The position numbers and the translations under genes were made by a program. The notes beneath the pieces are model-generated. The model was given only the letters and a program-made list of their open reading frames with translations, ran no database searches and was not told where the DNA came from. A DNA stretch of 64,000 nt from Pirellulales bacterium (lineage in GTDB: Bacteria > Planctomycetota > Planctomycetia > Pirellulales > JAEUIK01), in NCBI GenBank assembly GCA_019636335.1, contig JAHBXR010000011.1, positions 124,001-188,000 on the forward strand, in the 5' to 3' direction. Shown piece by piece: positions 56,776 to 64,000 of the stretch (position 1 is the stretch's first letter; each line of letters begins with the position of its first letter).

Positions 56776-59013
56776 ATGGCGACTCTCGCCGACAGCCTGG
56801 TTTCCAGTTCCGCCCGCCAGCTCACGCTGCGCAAGCGACCCGATCTTACGGCGGAGAAGCAACGCTATCAGGGTTGCACCTATTGGGTGGTCAAGGATCC
56901 GGTCGGACTCAACTACTTCCGCTTTCACGAAGAGGAATATGCCATCTTGCAGATGCTCGATGGCAAGATCAGTCTCGACGAGATCAAGGAGCGGTTCGAG
57001 CGGCAGTTCCCCCCCGAGAAAATCACCGTCACCGAGTTGCAGCAGTTCCTGGGCACGCTGCATCGCAGCGGGCTCGTGATCGCCAATGTGCCGGGGCAAG
57101 GGCACCAGTTGCGGCTGCGCCACGGGGAACGTCGCCGCAAGGAACTTCTCGGCGCCCTGTCGAACGTGCTGGCGATACGGTTCAAGGGGATCGACCCCGA
57201 TCGCCTGCTCACCTGGATGCTGCCCCATGTCAGGTTCATGTTCCATCCGGCGACGGTGACGCTGTGCATGCTGTTCGCGCTTTCGGCGCTGACGCTCGTC
57301 ACCGTGCAGTTCGACGTTTTCCAGTCGAAGCTGCCCACGTTCCATCAGTTCTTCACGCTGCAGAACGCCTTCTGGCTATCGGTGACGCTGGGGGTGACGA
57401 AGGTTATCCACGAGTTCGGCCACGGGTTGTCGTGCAAGTATTTCGGCGGCGAGTGCCACGAAATGGGCGTGATGGTGCTGGTGTTAACCCCCTGTCTTTA
57501 CTGCAACGTCTCGGACTCGTGGATGTTGCCCAATAAGTGGCACCGCGCGGCGATCGGCGCGGCTGGCATGTACATCGAGGTCGTCATCGCCTCGATCTGC
57601 ACGTTTATCTGGTGGTTCAGCGAGCCGGGCATGCTGAATCACCTGGCCTTGAGCACGATGTTCGTCTGCTCGGTGAGCACGCTCATTTTCAACGCCAATC
57701 CGCTGCTGCGCTACGACGGCTACTACATCCTCTCGGACATCACCGAGATTCCAAACCTGCGCCAAAAGGCCACCTCGATTCTCAGCCGCACGTTGAGCGA
57801 GTGGTGCCTGGGCATCGAGCAGCCCGACGATCCGTTCCTGCCGGAGCGGAACCAGATGTTCTTCGCCGCCTACAGCGTGGCGGCGGCCGTCTATCGCTGG
57901 TTCGTCGTCTTCTCGATCATGTGGTTCCTCTACAAGATCTTCGAGCCCTACCGACTGCAGATCATCGGGCAGGCGATCATTCTGCTGGGCCTGTATGGCC
58001 TGCTGGTCCAGCCATTGTGGAAGTTGGGCAAATTCTTCTACGTGCCCGGGAGAATCGACAAGGTGAAACGCAAGAATCTGCTGGGTTCGCTCGCCGTGGT
58101 CGCGGCCGTGGCCGCGGCGATCTTGTTCATCCCCCTGCCGTTCCGTGTGCTCAGCACGTTCGAAGTGCAACCCCACAACGCCAGGCCGGTTTACATTGAC
58201 GTGCCTGGCACGCTCGAGAAAATCGACGTGCGCGAAGGCGCCGTGGTCGAAAAGGGGACGCAACTGGCGATGTTGTCGAGCATCGACGTGCAGATCGACA
58301 TCTCCAAGCTCGAAGGACAACGGGCCTTGTTCACGGCCCAGATCGACAGCCTCGAGCGACAGATACTCAATAACGACCGACTGGCCGCCTTGCAGCTTCC
58401 CGACACGAAGGTCCAACTCGAAACGGTCCTCGATCAGCTCCGCGAGCGCGAGACCGATCGCAAGCGGCTGACGCTGACCGCGCCCATGACGGGCACCGTG
58501 CTCCCCCCCCCGGAGACGCCCAAGAAGGACGATCCGACGCGCCAGCTACCCACCTGGCACGGGACACCGCTCCAGCATCGCAATCTGGGCAGCTTTCTGC
58601 AGCCGGGCGTCTTGTTCTGCCAGATCGGCGACCCCAAGAAGCTCGAGGCAGTGCTCGTCGTCGATCAGGCCGACATCGACTTCCTGGCCGAAGGTCAGGA
58701 GGTCGACCTCAAGCTCGACGAGTTGCCGGGCGAGACATTCCACGGCACGATCCACCGCATCTCGAAGGACGAACTCAAGGTCAGCCCGAAGCAGTTGTCG
58801 AACAAGGCCGGTGGCGAGCTCCCCACGAAGACCGACGAAAGTGGCGTCGAGCGACCGCTGAGCACCTCGTACCAGGCCCAGGTCCTGCTCGAAGACCCGA
58901 GTGGCGTGATGCGACTCGGCTTGCGCGGCACCGCCAAAATCCACGCCGGCCATCGCACCATCGGGCAACGTCTGTATCGCTTTCTGTATCAGACGTTCAA
59001 TTTCCGGATGTAG
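56776..59013 (+). CDS. PqqD-like / site-2 protease (M50) / HlyD fusion
   Basis: The 745-residue protein has three parts. Residues about 25-105 resemble a PqqD-type peptide-binding winged helix (DPVGLNYFRFHEEEYAILQM, then a LDGKISLDEIKERF segment). Residues about 155-460 are multi-pass membrane with the zinc-protease motif HEFGH (212-216) and the distal ligand Asp314 in NANPLLRYDGYY, which marks a peptidase M50/site-2 protease core. After a last membrane helix (about 434-456) a HlyD-like adaptor follows with coiled coil and lipoyl halves (TFEVQPHNARPVYIDVPGTL, RLTLTAPMTGTVLPPP). Related proteins occur in peptide or bacteriocin export loci. The substrate here is unknown. Confidence 0.85.
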   Translation: MATLADSLVSSSARQLTLRKRPDLTAEKQRYQGCTYWVVKDPVGLNYFRFHEEEYAILQMLDGKISLDEIKERFERQFPPEKITVTELQQFLGTLHRSGLVIANVPGQGHQLRLRHGERRRKELLGALSNVLAIRFKGIDPDRLLTWMLPHVRFMFHPATVTLCMLFALSALTLVTVQFDVFQSKLPTFHQFFTLQNAFWLSVTLGVTKVIHEFGHGLSCKYFGGECHEMGVMVLVLTPCLYCNVSDSWMLPNKWHRAAIGAAGMYIEVVIASICTFIWWFSEPGMLNHLALSTMFVCSVSTLIFNANPLLRYDGYYILSDITEIPNLRQKATSILSRTLSEWCLGIEQPDDPFLPERNQMFFAAYSVAAAVYRWFVVFSIMWFLYKIFEPYRLQIIGQAIILLGLYGLLVQPLWKLGKFFYVPGRIDKVKRKNLLGSLAVVAAVAAAILFIPLPFRVLSTFEVQPHNARPVYIDVPGTLEKIDVREGAVVEKGTQLAMLSSIDVQIDISKLEGQRALFTAQIDSLERQILNNDRLAALQLPDTKVQLETVLDQLRERETDRKRLTLTAPMTGTVLPPPETPKKDDPTRQLPTWHGTPLQHRNLGSFLQPGVLFCQIGDPKKLEAVLVVDQADIDFLAEGQEVDLKLDELPGETFHGTIHRISKDELKVSPKQLSNKAGGELPTKTDESGVERPLSTSYQAQVLLEDPSGVMRLGLRGTAKIHAGHRTIGQRLYRFLYQTFNFRM

Positions 59014-59025
59014 CGGATCCGAGTC

Positions 59026-59343
59026 ATGATGAGTAAAGCGAAGATTAAACCGAGCGTTTCTCACGACAAGGCACTCGTTCGCGAGTTGCGCGAGCGGCCT
59101 CAATTCGCCGTCGAGTACCTGAAGGCGGCGCTCGAGGACACCGAAGAACCGAAGGTGCTGCTGCTTGCCCTGCACCACATTGCCGAGGCACATGGAATCA
59201 GCAAGATTGCCAAAGCGGCAGGCATCGAGCGAGAAAGTCTCTACCGAGCACTTTCGCCGCGCGGCAATCCGCGACTATCGACACTGGTGGCCGTATCGCG
59301 AGCCATGGGGTTGCAGCTCACGGTCGAGCCTGTCGGCAAATAG
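59026..59343 (+). CDS. HigA/HI1420-type addiction-module antidote protein, orphan
   Basis: The 105-residue protein has the pattern of the HI1420-like antidote family: LRERPQFAVEYLKAALED, then VLLLALHHIAEAHGISKIAK and a helix-turn-helix with ERESLYRALSPRGNPRLSTL. Such proteins bind DNA and neutralise a RelE-like toxin usually encoded just upstream. Here the protease gene ends 12 bases upstream and no toxin gene is present, so it is an orphan. It may now act as a plain regulator. Confidence 0.82.
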   Translation: MMSKAKIKPSVSHDKALVRELRERPQFAVEYLKAALEDTEEPKVLLLALHHIAEAHGISKIAKAAGIERESLYRALSPRGNPRLSTLVAVSRAMGLQLTVEPVGK

Positions 59344-59489
59344 AACCTTTGTTCTCTGCTGTGCCTCGTTGAAGTTTGACGCGGCTAGCAACCCCTGGCT
59401 ACTGCCATGCCTCCTTTGGTGGAAGCCTCGCGCGACGTCTAATTGAAAAAACCGTTGGATAATGAGTGGCCCTGATCGGGGAGCATTCT

Positions 59490-59741
59490 ATGAAAACGAC
59501 ACTCAAGGGAATTGTTCACGGCAGGATCATCGAGTTGTCCGATTCGCTTGGCGTCCCTGACGGTCACCAAGTCGACGTTACGATCGAAACAGATCGCTTT
59601 TCCTCCCCCACGAGCGATGAAGCGCGCGCCGCGCTATTACGTTCAGCCGGTGCCTGGGCCAACGAAGGTCCTGAACTCGACGAGTATCTAGAATGGTGCC
59701 GTCAGCAGCGCAAGCTTGATCGACCGGAGATCGAGCCGTGA
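59490..59741 (+). CDS. VapB/AF2212-type antitoxin, toxin lost
   Basis: This 83-residue protein begins MKTTLKGIVHGRIIELSDSL and continues GVPDGHQVDVTIE, a beta-type DNA-binding antitoxin start seen in PF01954-like VapB partners. The C-terminal half is a charged toxin-binding tail (LDEYLEWCRQQRKLDRPEIE). GGGGAG lies seven bases before the ATG. The stop overlaps the GTG of a truncated toxin reading frame, as in intact vapBC operons. Confidence 0.78.
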   Translation: MKTTLKGIVHGRIIELSDSLGVPDGHQVDVTIETDRFSSPTSDEARAALLRSAGAWANEGPELDEYLEWCRQQRKLDRPEIEP

Positions 59742-59775
59742 GCTTTATGCTGGACACGGATACGTGCTCGGCATT
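59739..59775 (+). pseudogene. Truncated VapC (PIN) toxin stub
   Basis: The GTG overlapping the antitoxin stop reads SFMLDTDTCSA, the exact start of a PIN-domain VapC toxin with its first catalytic Asp. Similarity then stops and the DNA soon enters the 3' end of the leftward gene. The rest of the toxin has been deleted. Confidence 0.7.
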
Positions 59776-59798
59776 CGGCGTGACGCTGCCCCGGCGTC

Positions 59799-61088
59799 TC
59801 AATGCGCCGGGCCGCCGACCAGTTCCGGGTCGAAAGGTTCCAGGTTGCCGTCGGGACCGAAGGGCATCTCGCGCGGCTCGACGATGATTTCCAGATCGTC
59901 GCGCTGGCGTGCCTCGTCCAGGTAGCATTCCGCGCACTCGACTTCCGAAAGGTGCAGCGTGTTGCGAATCCAGAGGATGCGCGACGCGTTCCCTTCGCGC
60001 AGGCCGCACGTCGACAGGGCCGCGTCCAATACCTCGCGATCGGTGTCGTAGTAAACCGGCACCTGGGCCCCCGAGGGATGCCCCCCCGTCAGGCAGTTGA
60101 TGCGGGTGATGTTGAAGTCGATCTGCTCGTAGCAGCGCGTGGTGCAGAATTCGGCGATGCCGATACCGGCGGCGTTGCCATGCGTTTCCTCGGTCAGTCC
60201 GCGAACCATGATGCGTTTGACCTTGGGCCACTCGTCGTCGAGCGCCTTGTGATCGTGGAACTTGCGTCCCACGACGTTCGTATCCATGCCGGCGCCCGAG
60301 ATATTCTTGCCGATCTCTTCGATAATCAGCACGTCGGCCGTGCGGAAGGGGAGTCGCGGCATCCAGCGCTTCGCCAGCACGAGCAGTTCCTTCTCGCGCG
60401 ATTCGAACTGCGCCGGCGCGACCGCCTCGATCAGCGCGGTCTCGTCGTAGCCGTTCTCGACGATGCCCACGCCCGCCACGACGCGGCACTCGGCCAGCAC
60501 GCGGTCGGCCACGCTCCGCACGATCTGTCCGAAGCTGTAGTCGTTGATCGCGCGGTGATAGATCTTCGCCCCTTCGTGCTTGCCCAGCCCGATGAGCATC
60601 ATCTTCATCAGGCCACTTTCGATATCGCCGACAAAGCCGGTATGGGGCTTGATGCGGCCACAGACGACCACGTGATTGGCCCCGTAGGCGTGCTTGTCGA
60701 AATGGACGGGAATCCCCTCGGCCGTCTGGCAGACGATCACCGTTTCCATCGACGCCTGGATCGGGCAGCCCATCGCGCTTTCGGTGATGCCGTAGCCCGC
60801 CAGAATGCCCCGCTGTCCCTCGGCCGTGCCACCGCCGTGGCTCCCCATCGCCGGCACGATGAATGGCTTCGCGCCGATCCCCTGCAGGTGGTCCACAATC
60901 GCCTTGATGATCGTGGCGATGTTGGCAATGCCGCGGCTCCCGGCGCTGATGGCCACCGTCTCGCCCGGCTGGATACGGTCGCGCAGCGAGAGTCGCGCGA
61001 GCTGCGACTTGACCTCGGCCGGAATGTCAAGGACGCGCGGGCGTTCGAACGTCTGACGGACACGGAACATCTGCGGATAGCCGGACAT
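59799..61088 (-). CDS. LarA-like (DUF2088) nickel-pincer racemase family protein
   Basis: This 429-residue protein resembles lactate racemase LarA and its DUF2088 relatives. It has an N-terminal substrate domain (VAISAGSRGIANIATIIKAI), VPAMGSHGGGTAEGQRGILA, and a His-rich core CGRIKPHTGFVGDIESGLMK with GLGKHEGAKIYH. Canonical LarA uses a nickel-pincer cofactor held on Lys with several His. The spacing differs here, so the substrate is probably another 2-hydroxy acid. The ATG at 61088 has CGGAG upstream; the frame is open further. No larB, larC or larE is near. It is divergent from the uronate-isomerase-like gene. Confidence 0.82.
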   Translation of the reverse strand: MSGYPQMFRVRQTFERPRVLDIPAEVKSQLARLSLRDRIQPGETVAISAGSRGIANIATIIKAIVDHLQGIGAKPFIVPAMGSHGGGTAEGQRGILAGYGITESAMGCPIQASMETVIVCQTAEGIPVHFDKHAYGANHVVVCGRIKPHTGFVGDIESGLMKMMLIGLGKHEGAKIYHRAINDYSFGQIVRSVADRVLAECRVVAGVGIVENGYDETALIEAVAPAQFESREKELLVLAKRWMPRLPFRTADVLIIEEIGKNISGAGMDTNVVGRKFHDHKALDDEWPKVKRIMVRGLTEETHGNAAGIGIAEFCTTRCYEQIDFNITRINCLTGGHPSGAQVPVYYDTDREVLDAALSTCGLREGNASRILWIRNTLHLSEVECAECYLDEARQRDDLEIIVEPREMPFGPDGNLEPFDPELVGGPAH

Positions 61089-61391
61089 GGGCAAGCAACT
61101 CCGAGGCCAAAAACGGGAGGGTCCCTGGATCTTAGCCGGGGTAAGTTTCGTCGTCCATGACGCCGCACAGGGAGCGAGCACCCCCGGTCCGGCCGTGGCG
61201 CGGCATCGGCTGGTACGCCTTGCAAACAAGACGCGGCCGGCGGCCTTGCCGGGCGATAGCCGTTCGGTGAGTCTGTTGTTGCGGTTTGTCGTTGGCGTTA
61301 AGGTGGACGGCGGCCCCCTCGGCCTGTTGCGAACAGCGACCGGCGCCCGTTTAAATCTCGCAATGTCTTTTCTTCGCAAGGAGCGTGTTCG

Positions 61392-62678
61392 ATGTCGTTG
61401 GAGCTTCGTGGGCGTTTGTTCGACGAGTTGGATCGGTTGGTGATTGTCGACCCGCACACGCACATCAACCCCCACGCGCCGGCCGCCGCGAATCTGGGCG
61501 ACATCCTGGGTTACCACTACTACACCGAGCTGGCGCACTCGGCCGGCATGCCCCGCGAGCAGATCGAGCAGCCCGGCATCGAGCCCCGTGAAAAGGTGCG
61601 CCGACTCGTCACGAATCTCGCCCCGCTCGACAACACGATCCAATACAGTTGGCTTATGGAGATGGCGCGCCGACTCTTCGACTTCGATGAGGAGCGGCTC
61701 ACCCCCGAGAACTGGGAACGACTGTACGACCGCGTCTCGCAGCGGGCCGCCGCCCCCGACTGGTCGCAACAGGTGCTCGAGAAGAGCCGCCTATCGGCCG
61801 TCTTCCTGACGAACGATTTCGACGATCCGCTCGAGGGCTTCGACACGAAGGTCTATATCCCCTGCCTGCGTACGGACGATCTCGTCTTCCACCTGGCCAG
61901 ACCCGAGGTGCGCGAGCGGCTGCAAAAGTCGACGAACCTCTCCGTCGATAGCGTGACGGCCTTGCGCCAGGCGATCGCGGCGCGGTTCGAGCACTTTACG
62001 CAGCGCGGCGCCCGGGCCTGTGCCATCTCGCTCCCTCCCGACTTTTCGCCAGCCTCGGTATCGAACCACGATGCCGAAACGGCGGTCGAGAAGCTCCTCG
62101 CGGCCGGTGTTGCGGCCGATGCGGAGACTCGCAGCGTGGTGGCGCGCTTCGTCTTCTGGACGCTGGCCGAGATGTGCGCCGAGTACCGCCTCCCCTTCGA
62201 TCTCATGATCGGCGTAAACCGCGCCGTCTACGCCGGCGGCGTTTACCAGGGGCAGGATCTCTACGACAGCCGCGTGTCGCTCATTCAGTATCGCGAGCTG
62301 TTCAACGCCTTCCCCCGGGTCACGTTCCCCATTTCCGTGCTGGCCAGCGTGACGAACCAGGAGTTGGTGAGCTATAGCTGGATCTTTCCCAACGTGGTTA
62401 CCAATGGGCACTGGTGGTATTCGAACACCCCGAATTACATCGAGTTCGATGCGGCGGCTCGTCTCGAAGCGGTCCCCCGCACGAAGCAAATCGGCTACTA
62501 CAGCGATATGTACAAGCTGGAATTCGCCCTGCCGAAGTTCGCCATGTACAAGCGGATCCTGGCCAAGATCCTGGCCGAGCGGTTCGTGCTCGACCGCGGC
62601 TGGAGCGAGTCTCGCGCCGTGGCCCTGGGGACGGAAGTCTTGCGCGACAACACCACTCGTATTTTCGGTGAAGTATAA
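61392..62678 (+). CDS. Uronate-isomerase-like amidohydrolase
   Basis: The 428-residue protein has the amidohydrolase metal start IVDPHTHINPHAP and aligns in pattern with uronate isomerase (UxaC), with long helical insertions, LPFDLMIGVNRAVYAGGVYQ (metal and substrate residues) and a C-terminal YSDMYKLEFALPKFAMYKRI. True UxaC is about 470 residues and isomerises glucuronate and galacturonate; this is a shorter divergent member. AAGGAG lies eight bases before the ATG. It is divergent from the LarA-like gene, which suggests a shared sugar-acid pathway. Confidence 0.8.
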   Translation: MSLELRGRLFDELDRLVIVDPHTHINPHAPAAANLGDILGYHYYTELAHSAGMPREQIEQPGIEPREKVRRLVTNLAPLDNTIQYSWLMEMARRLFDFDEERLTPENWERLYDRVSQRAAAPDWSQQVLEKSRLSAVFLTNDFDDPLEGFDTKVYIPCLRTDDLVFHLARPEVRERLQKSTNLSVDSVTALRQAIAARFEHFTQRGARACAISLPPDFSPASVSNHDAETAVEKLLAAGVAADAETRSVVARFVFWTLAEMCAEYRLPFDLMIGVNRAVYAGGVYQGQDLYDSRVSLIQYRELFNAFPRVTFPISVLASVTNQELVSYSWIFPNVVTNGHWWYSNTPNYIEFDAAARLEAVPRTKQIGYYSDMYKLEFALPKFAMYKRILAKILAERFVLDRGWSESRAVALGTEVLRDNTTRIFGEV

Positions 62679-62818
62679 TTGCCAGCATCGAGTTCATCCG
62701 GTGGCGGCCGCGCGGACAGCCACGCTCGCGGTCGGCGAGAGCCCGAGCGGCCGTGAATCGGCTCGGCGGTACGGCGAGGAACAATCTTCCGCGACGTGGA
62801 GGCCGTAGAAGAGACACC

Positions 62819-64000
62819 ATGAAGATTGCCTCACACACGTTCCGCCCCTGGTTCGCGTTTCTGCTGGCCGCATTAGTCATTGGACTTGCGTCAGGCAACG
62901 CCAGGGCCGAAGAGCAGTTGCTGTTCGATTTCGAGGCCACGCCACTCGGCGAACACTGGGGGGCCTTTCGCGATATCACGGTCCAGCGGTCCGCGATTCC
63001 CGCCCCCCCTCCGGCCGACGCCAGCCGCGACGGCGCCATCGTGCCGGCCGAGCACGCCCTGCACGTCGAGACCGTGGGGAGCGCGGGGCTGGTGAGCGCG
63101 CAGGGCGAGCTGCCCACCGATTGGCGCCCCTTTCAGACCTTGAACTTTTGGGTCTATCGCGATCCCGCGGCGTCGCTGGCGCAGCCTCTCTCGACCTTCG
63201 AGGTGCGCCTGTCCGATCACAACAACAAAGTTTCCTTCTGGCGCCGGATCGAGGTCTCGCACGAAGGTTGGAAACGCATCAGCCTGCCGCTCCGCTGGAT
63301 GCGCTGGGGCGAAGGGCCGATTCCCCGCTGGGACGATGTCACGCGGTTGGCCTTCTGGTTTCGCGATGCCGCCGATCTCTGGATCGATTCCGTTTCAATA
63401 ACACCCGGCAATGATGCGGAAGCCAGCGAGCTCAGTGCCAAGGATCTCTTCGACGTGGCGTTCCCCGGTGGGGATCCCGCAAAGATCATCGTGATCCAGA
63501 CGGGGGACTACCTGGTCATGACGAACGCGCGAGACCTGGAGCCCTACCGTCTGGGACGCCATCTCGACGAAGTGGTGGCCTCCGTGCGGCGCGATCTCCC
63601 CTTCCTCGATCGGCGCGCGGGGCGGGCCAAGATGCTGATCTTTGCCACGCGCGGAGAGTACCAGGCGTTCACCCCACGGTTCGCCGAGAAGCTAGGGGGC
63701 GTGGCTCCACCCCCCACGAGCGACGGCTTCACCACGCAGGCCGTGGCGACCTCGTCCTGGGATCCGCAGTTCGGCACCCTCCGTCCGGTCTTCACCCATG
63801 AGTTCGTCCACTCGCTGGTGGCGCAAGGCACGCGCTTGCCCAACTCGCAGGAATGGTTCCACGAGGGATACGCGACCCTCGTGCAGCGGCGCTTTCATCC
63901 GCAGGCGAATCTGCCCGAGCTGGTCCGCGCAGGGCTGGCCGATCCTTCACTCAGGCTACCGTTGTCGCGCTTGTGCGACGGCAAGCTGATTCCGCTGACG
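62819..64000 (+). CDS. Secreted zinc metallopeptidase of the MA clan (partial)
   Basis: The frame runs from the ATG at 62819 to the window end (394 codons), so the C-terminus is missing. A signal peptide (FAFLLAALVIGLASGNARA) is followed by a beta-rich region like a carbohydrate-binding module (LLFDFEATPLGEHWGAF, SLPLRWMRWGEGPIPRW, WIDSVSITPG). The protease part has HEFVH (327-331) and WFHEGYA with Glu349, which is the gluzincin pattern of zinc peptidases (two His and a distal Glu). It should act outside the cytoplasmic membrane. It follows the uronate-isomerase-like gene by 140 bases. Confidence 0.85.
   Translation, partial: MKIASHTFRPWFAFLLAALVIGLASGNARAEEQLLFDFEATPLGEHWGAFRDITVQRSAIPAPPPADASRDGAIVPAEHALHVETVGSAGLVSAQGELPTDWRPFQTLNFWVYRDPAASLAQPLSTFEVRLSDHNNKVSFWRRIEVSHEGWKRISLPLRWMRWGEGPIPRWDDVTRLAFWFRDAADLWIDSVSITPGNDAEASELSAKDLFDVAFPGGDPAKIIVIQTGDYLVMTNARDLEPYRLGRHLDEVVASVRRDLPFLDRRAGRAKMLIFATRGEYQAFTPRFAEKLGGVAPPPTSDGFTTQAVATSSWDPQFGTLRPVFTHEFVHSLVAQGTRLPNSQEWFHEGYATLVQRRFHPQANLPELVRAGLADPSLRLPLSRLCDGKLIPLT

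Noticed and set aside
59443-59464. Promoter TTGAAA/GATAAT before the VapB-like gene
   Set aside because: The boxes are only ten bases apart, too close for a sigma70 promoter.

Overview
The window looks like a chromosomal stretch of a planctomycete, most likely a relative of the Pirellulales. The signs are a DUF1559 pseudopilin-like protein, two DUF1501 twin-arginine proteins, Gfo/Idh/MocA oxidoreductases (one with a Tat signal), a terpene-cyclase-like secreted protein, a mitochondrial-type EF-G, and many short palindromic repeats between genes. Base composition is high-GC (about 60-65 % in the lines counted) and coding density is ordinary. There is no rRNA, no CRISPR array and no intact insertion sequence. 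One tRNA (Ser, CGA) is present.

Layout. 1-4.3 kb: N-terminus of a membrane protease-like protein, EF-G with a strong terminator, and a DUF1559 protein. 4.8-9.3 kb: a PHP-glycosyltransferase fusion, a lone GroES and a secreted alpha/alpha-toroid protein. 9.4-13.7 kb: DUF1501, a transposase remnant, rhamnulokinase and an oxidoreductase. 14-25.4 kb: S41 protease with a clear sigma70-like promoter, a beta-propeller protein, a GNAT/CelD-like protein, a sulfatase-fold protein, a 1299-residue secreted protein, HIT and Trm112 proteins, and a small secreted protein. 25.3-29 kb: repeat element, tRNA-Ser, an unknown protein behind a ribosome-site-masking hairpin, and RtcB. 29.2-31.6 kb: one gene of visibly lower GC encoding a SIR2-like domain fused to a protein kinase. 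31.7-39.5 kb: DnaE, acetyl-CoA synthetase and a second DUF1501. 39.6-48.3 kb: foldase-type PPIase, metallo-beta-lactamase, RsmG, Tat oxidoreductase, guanidinium exporter and cysteine synthase, with many repeats. 48.6-53.1 kb: GNAT protein, PurE-PurK and a tagatose-epimerase-like protein. 53.5-59 kb: a three-gene membrane system (GAF-HlyD, HlyD, PqqD-M50-HlyD). 59-64 kb: two orphan antitoxins with a VapC stub, a LarA-like protein, a uronate-isomerase-like protein and the start of a secreted metallopeptidase.

The best candidate for an undescribed system is the SIR2-kinase fusion at 29241-31598. It joins a predicted NAD-consuming or NAD-sensing effector to a protein kinase in a foreign-looking single gene between housekeeping genes, which suggests a one-gene immune or abortive-infection module. 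The second candidate is the 53.5-59 kb trio, which couples a PqqD-like peptide-binding domain to a site-2-type protease and membrane-fusion domains. The third is a family of paired-arm repeat elements whose arms read in the same sense immediately downstream of five different stop codons.
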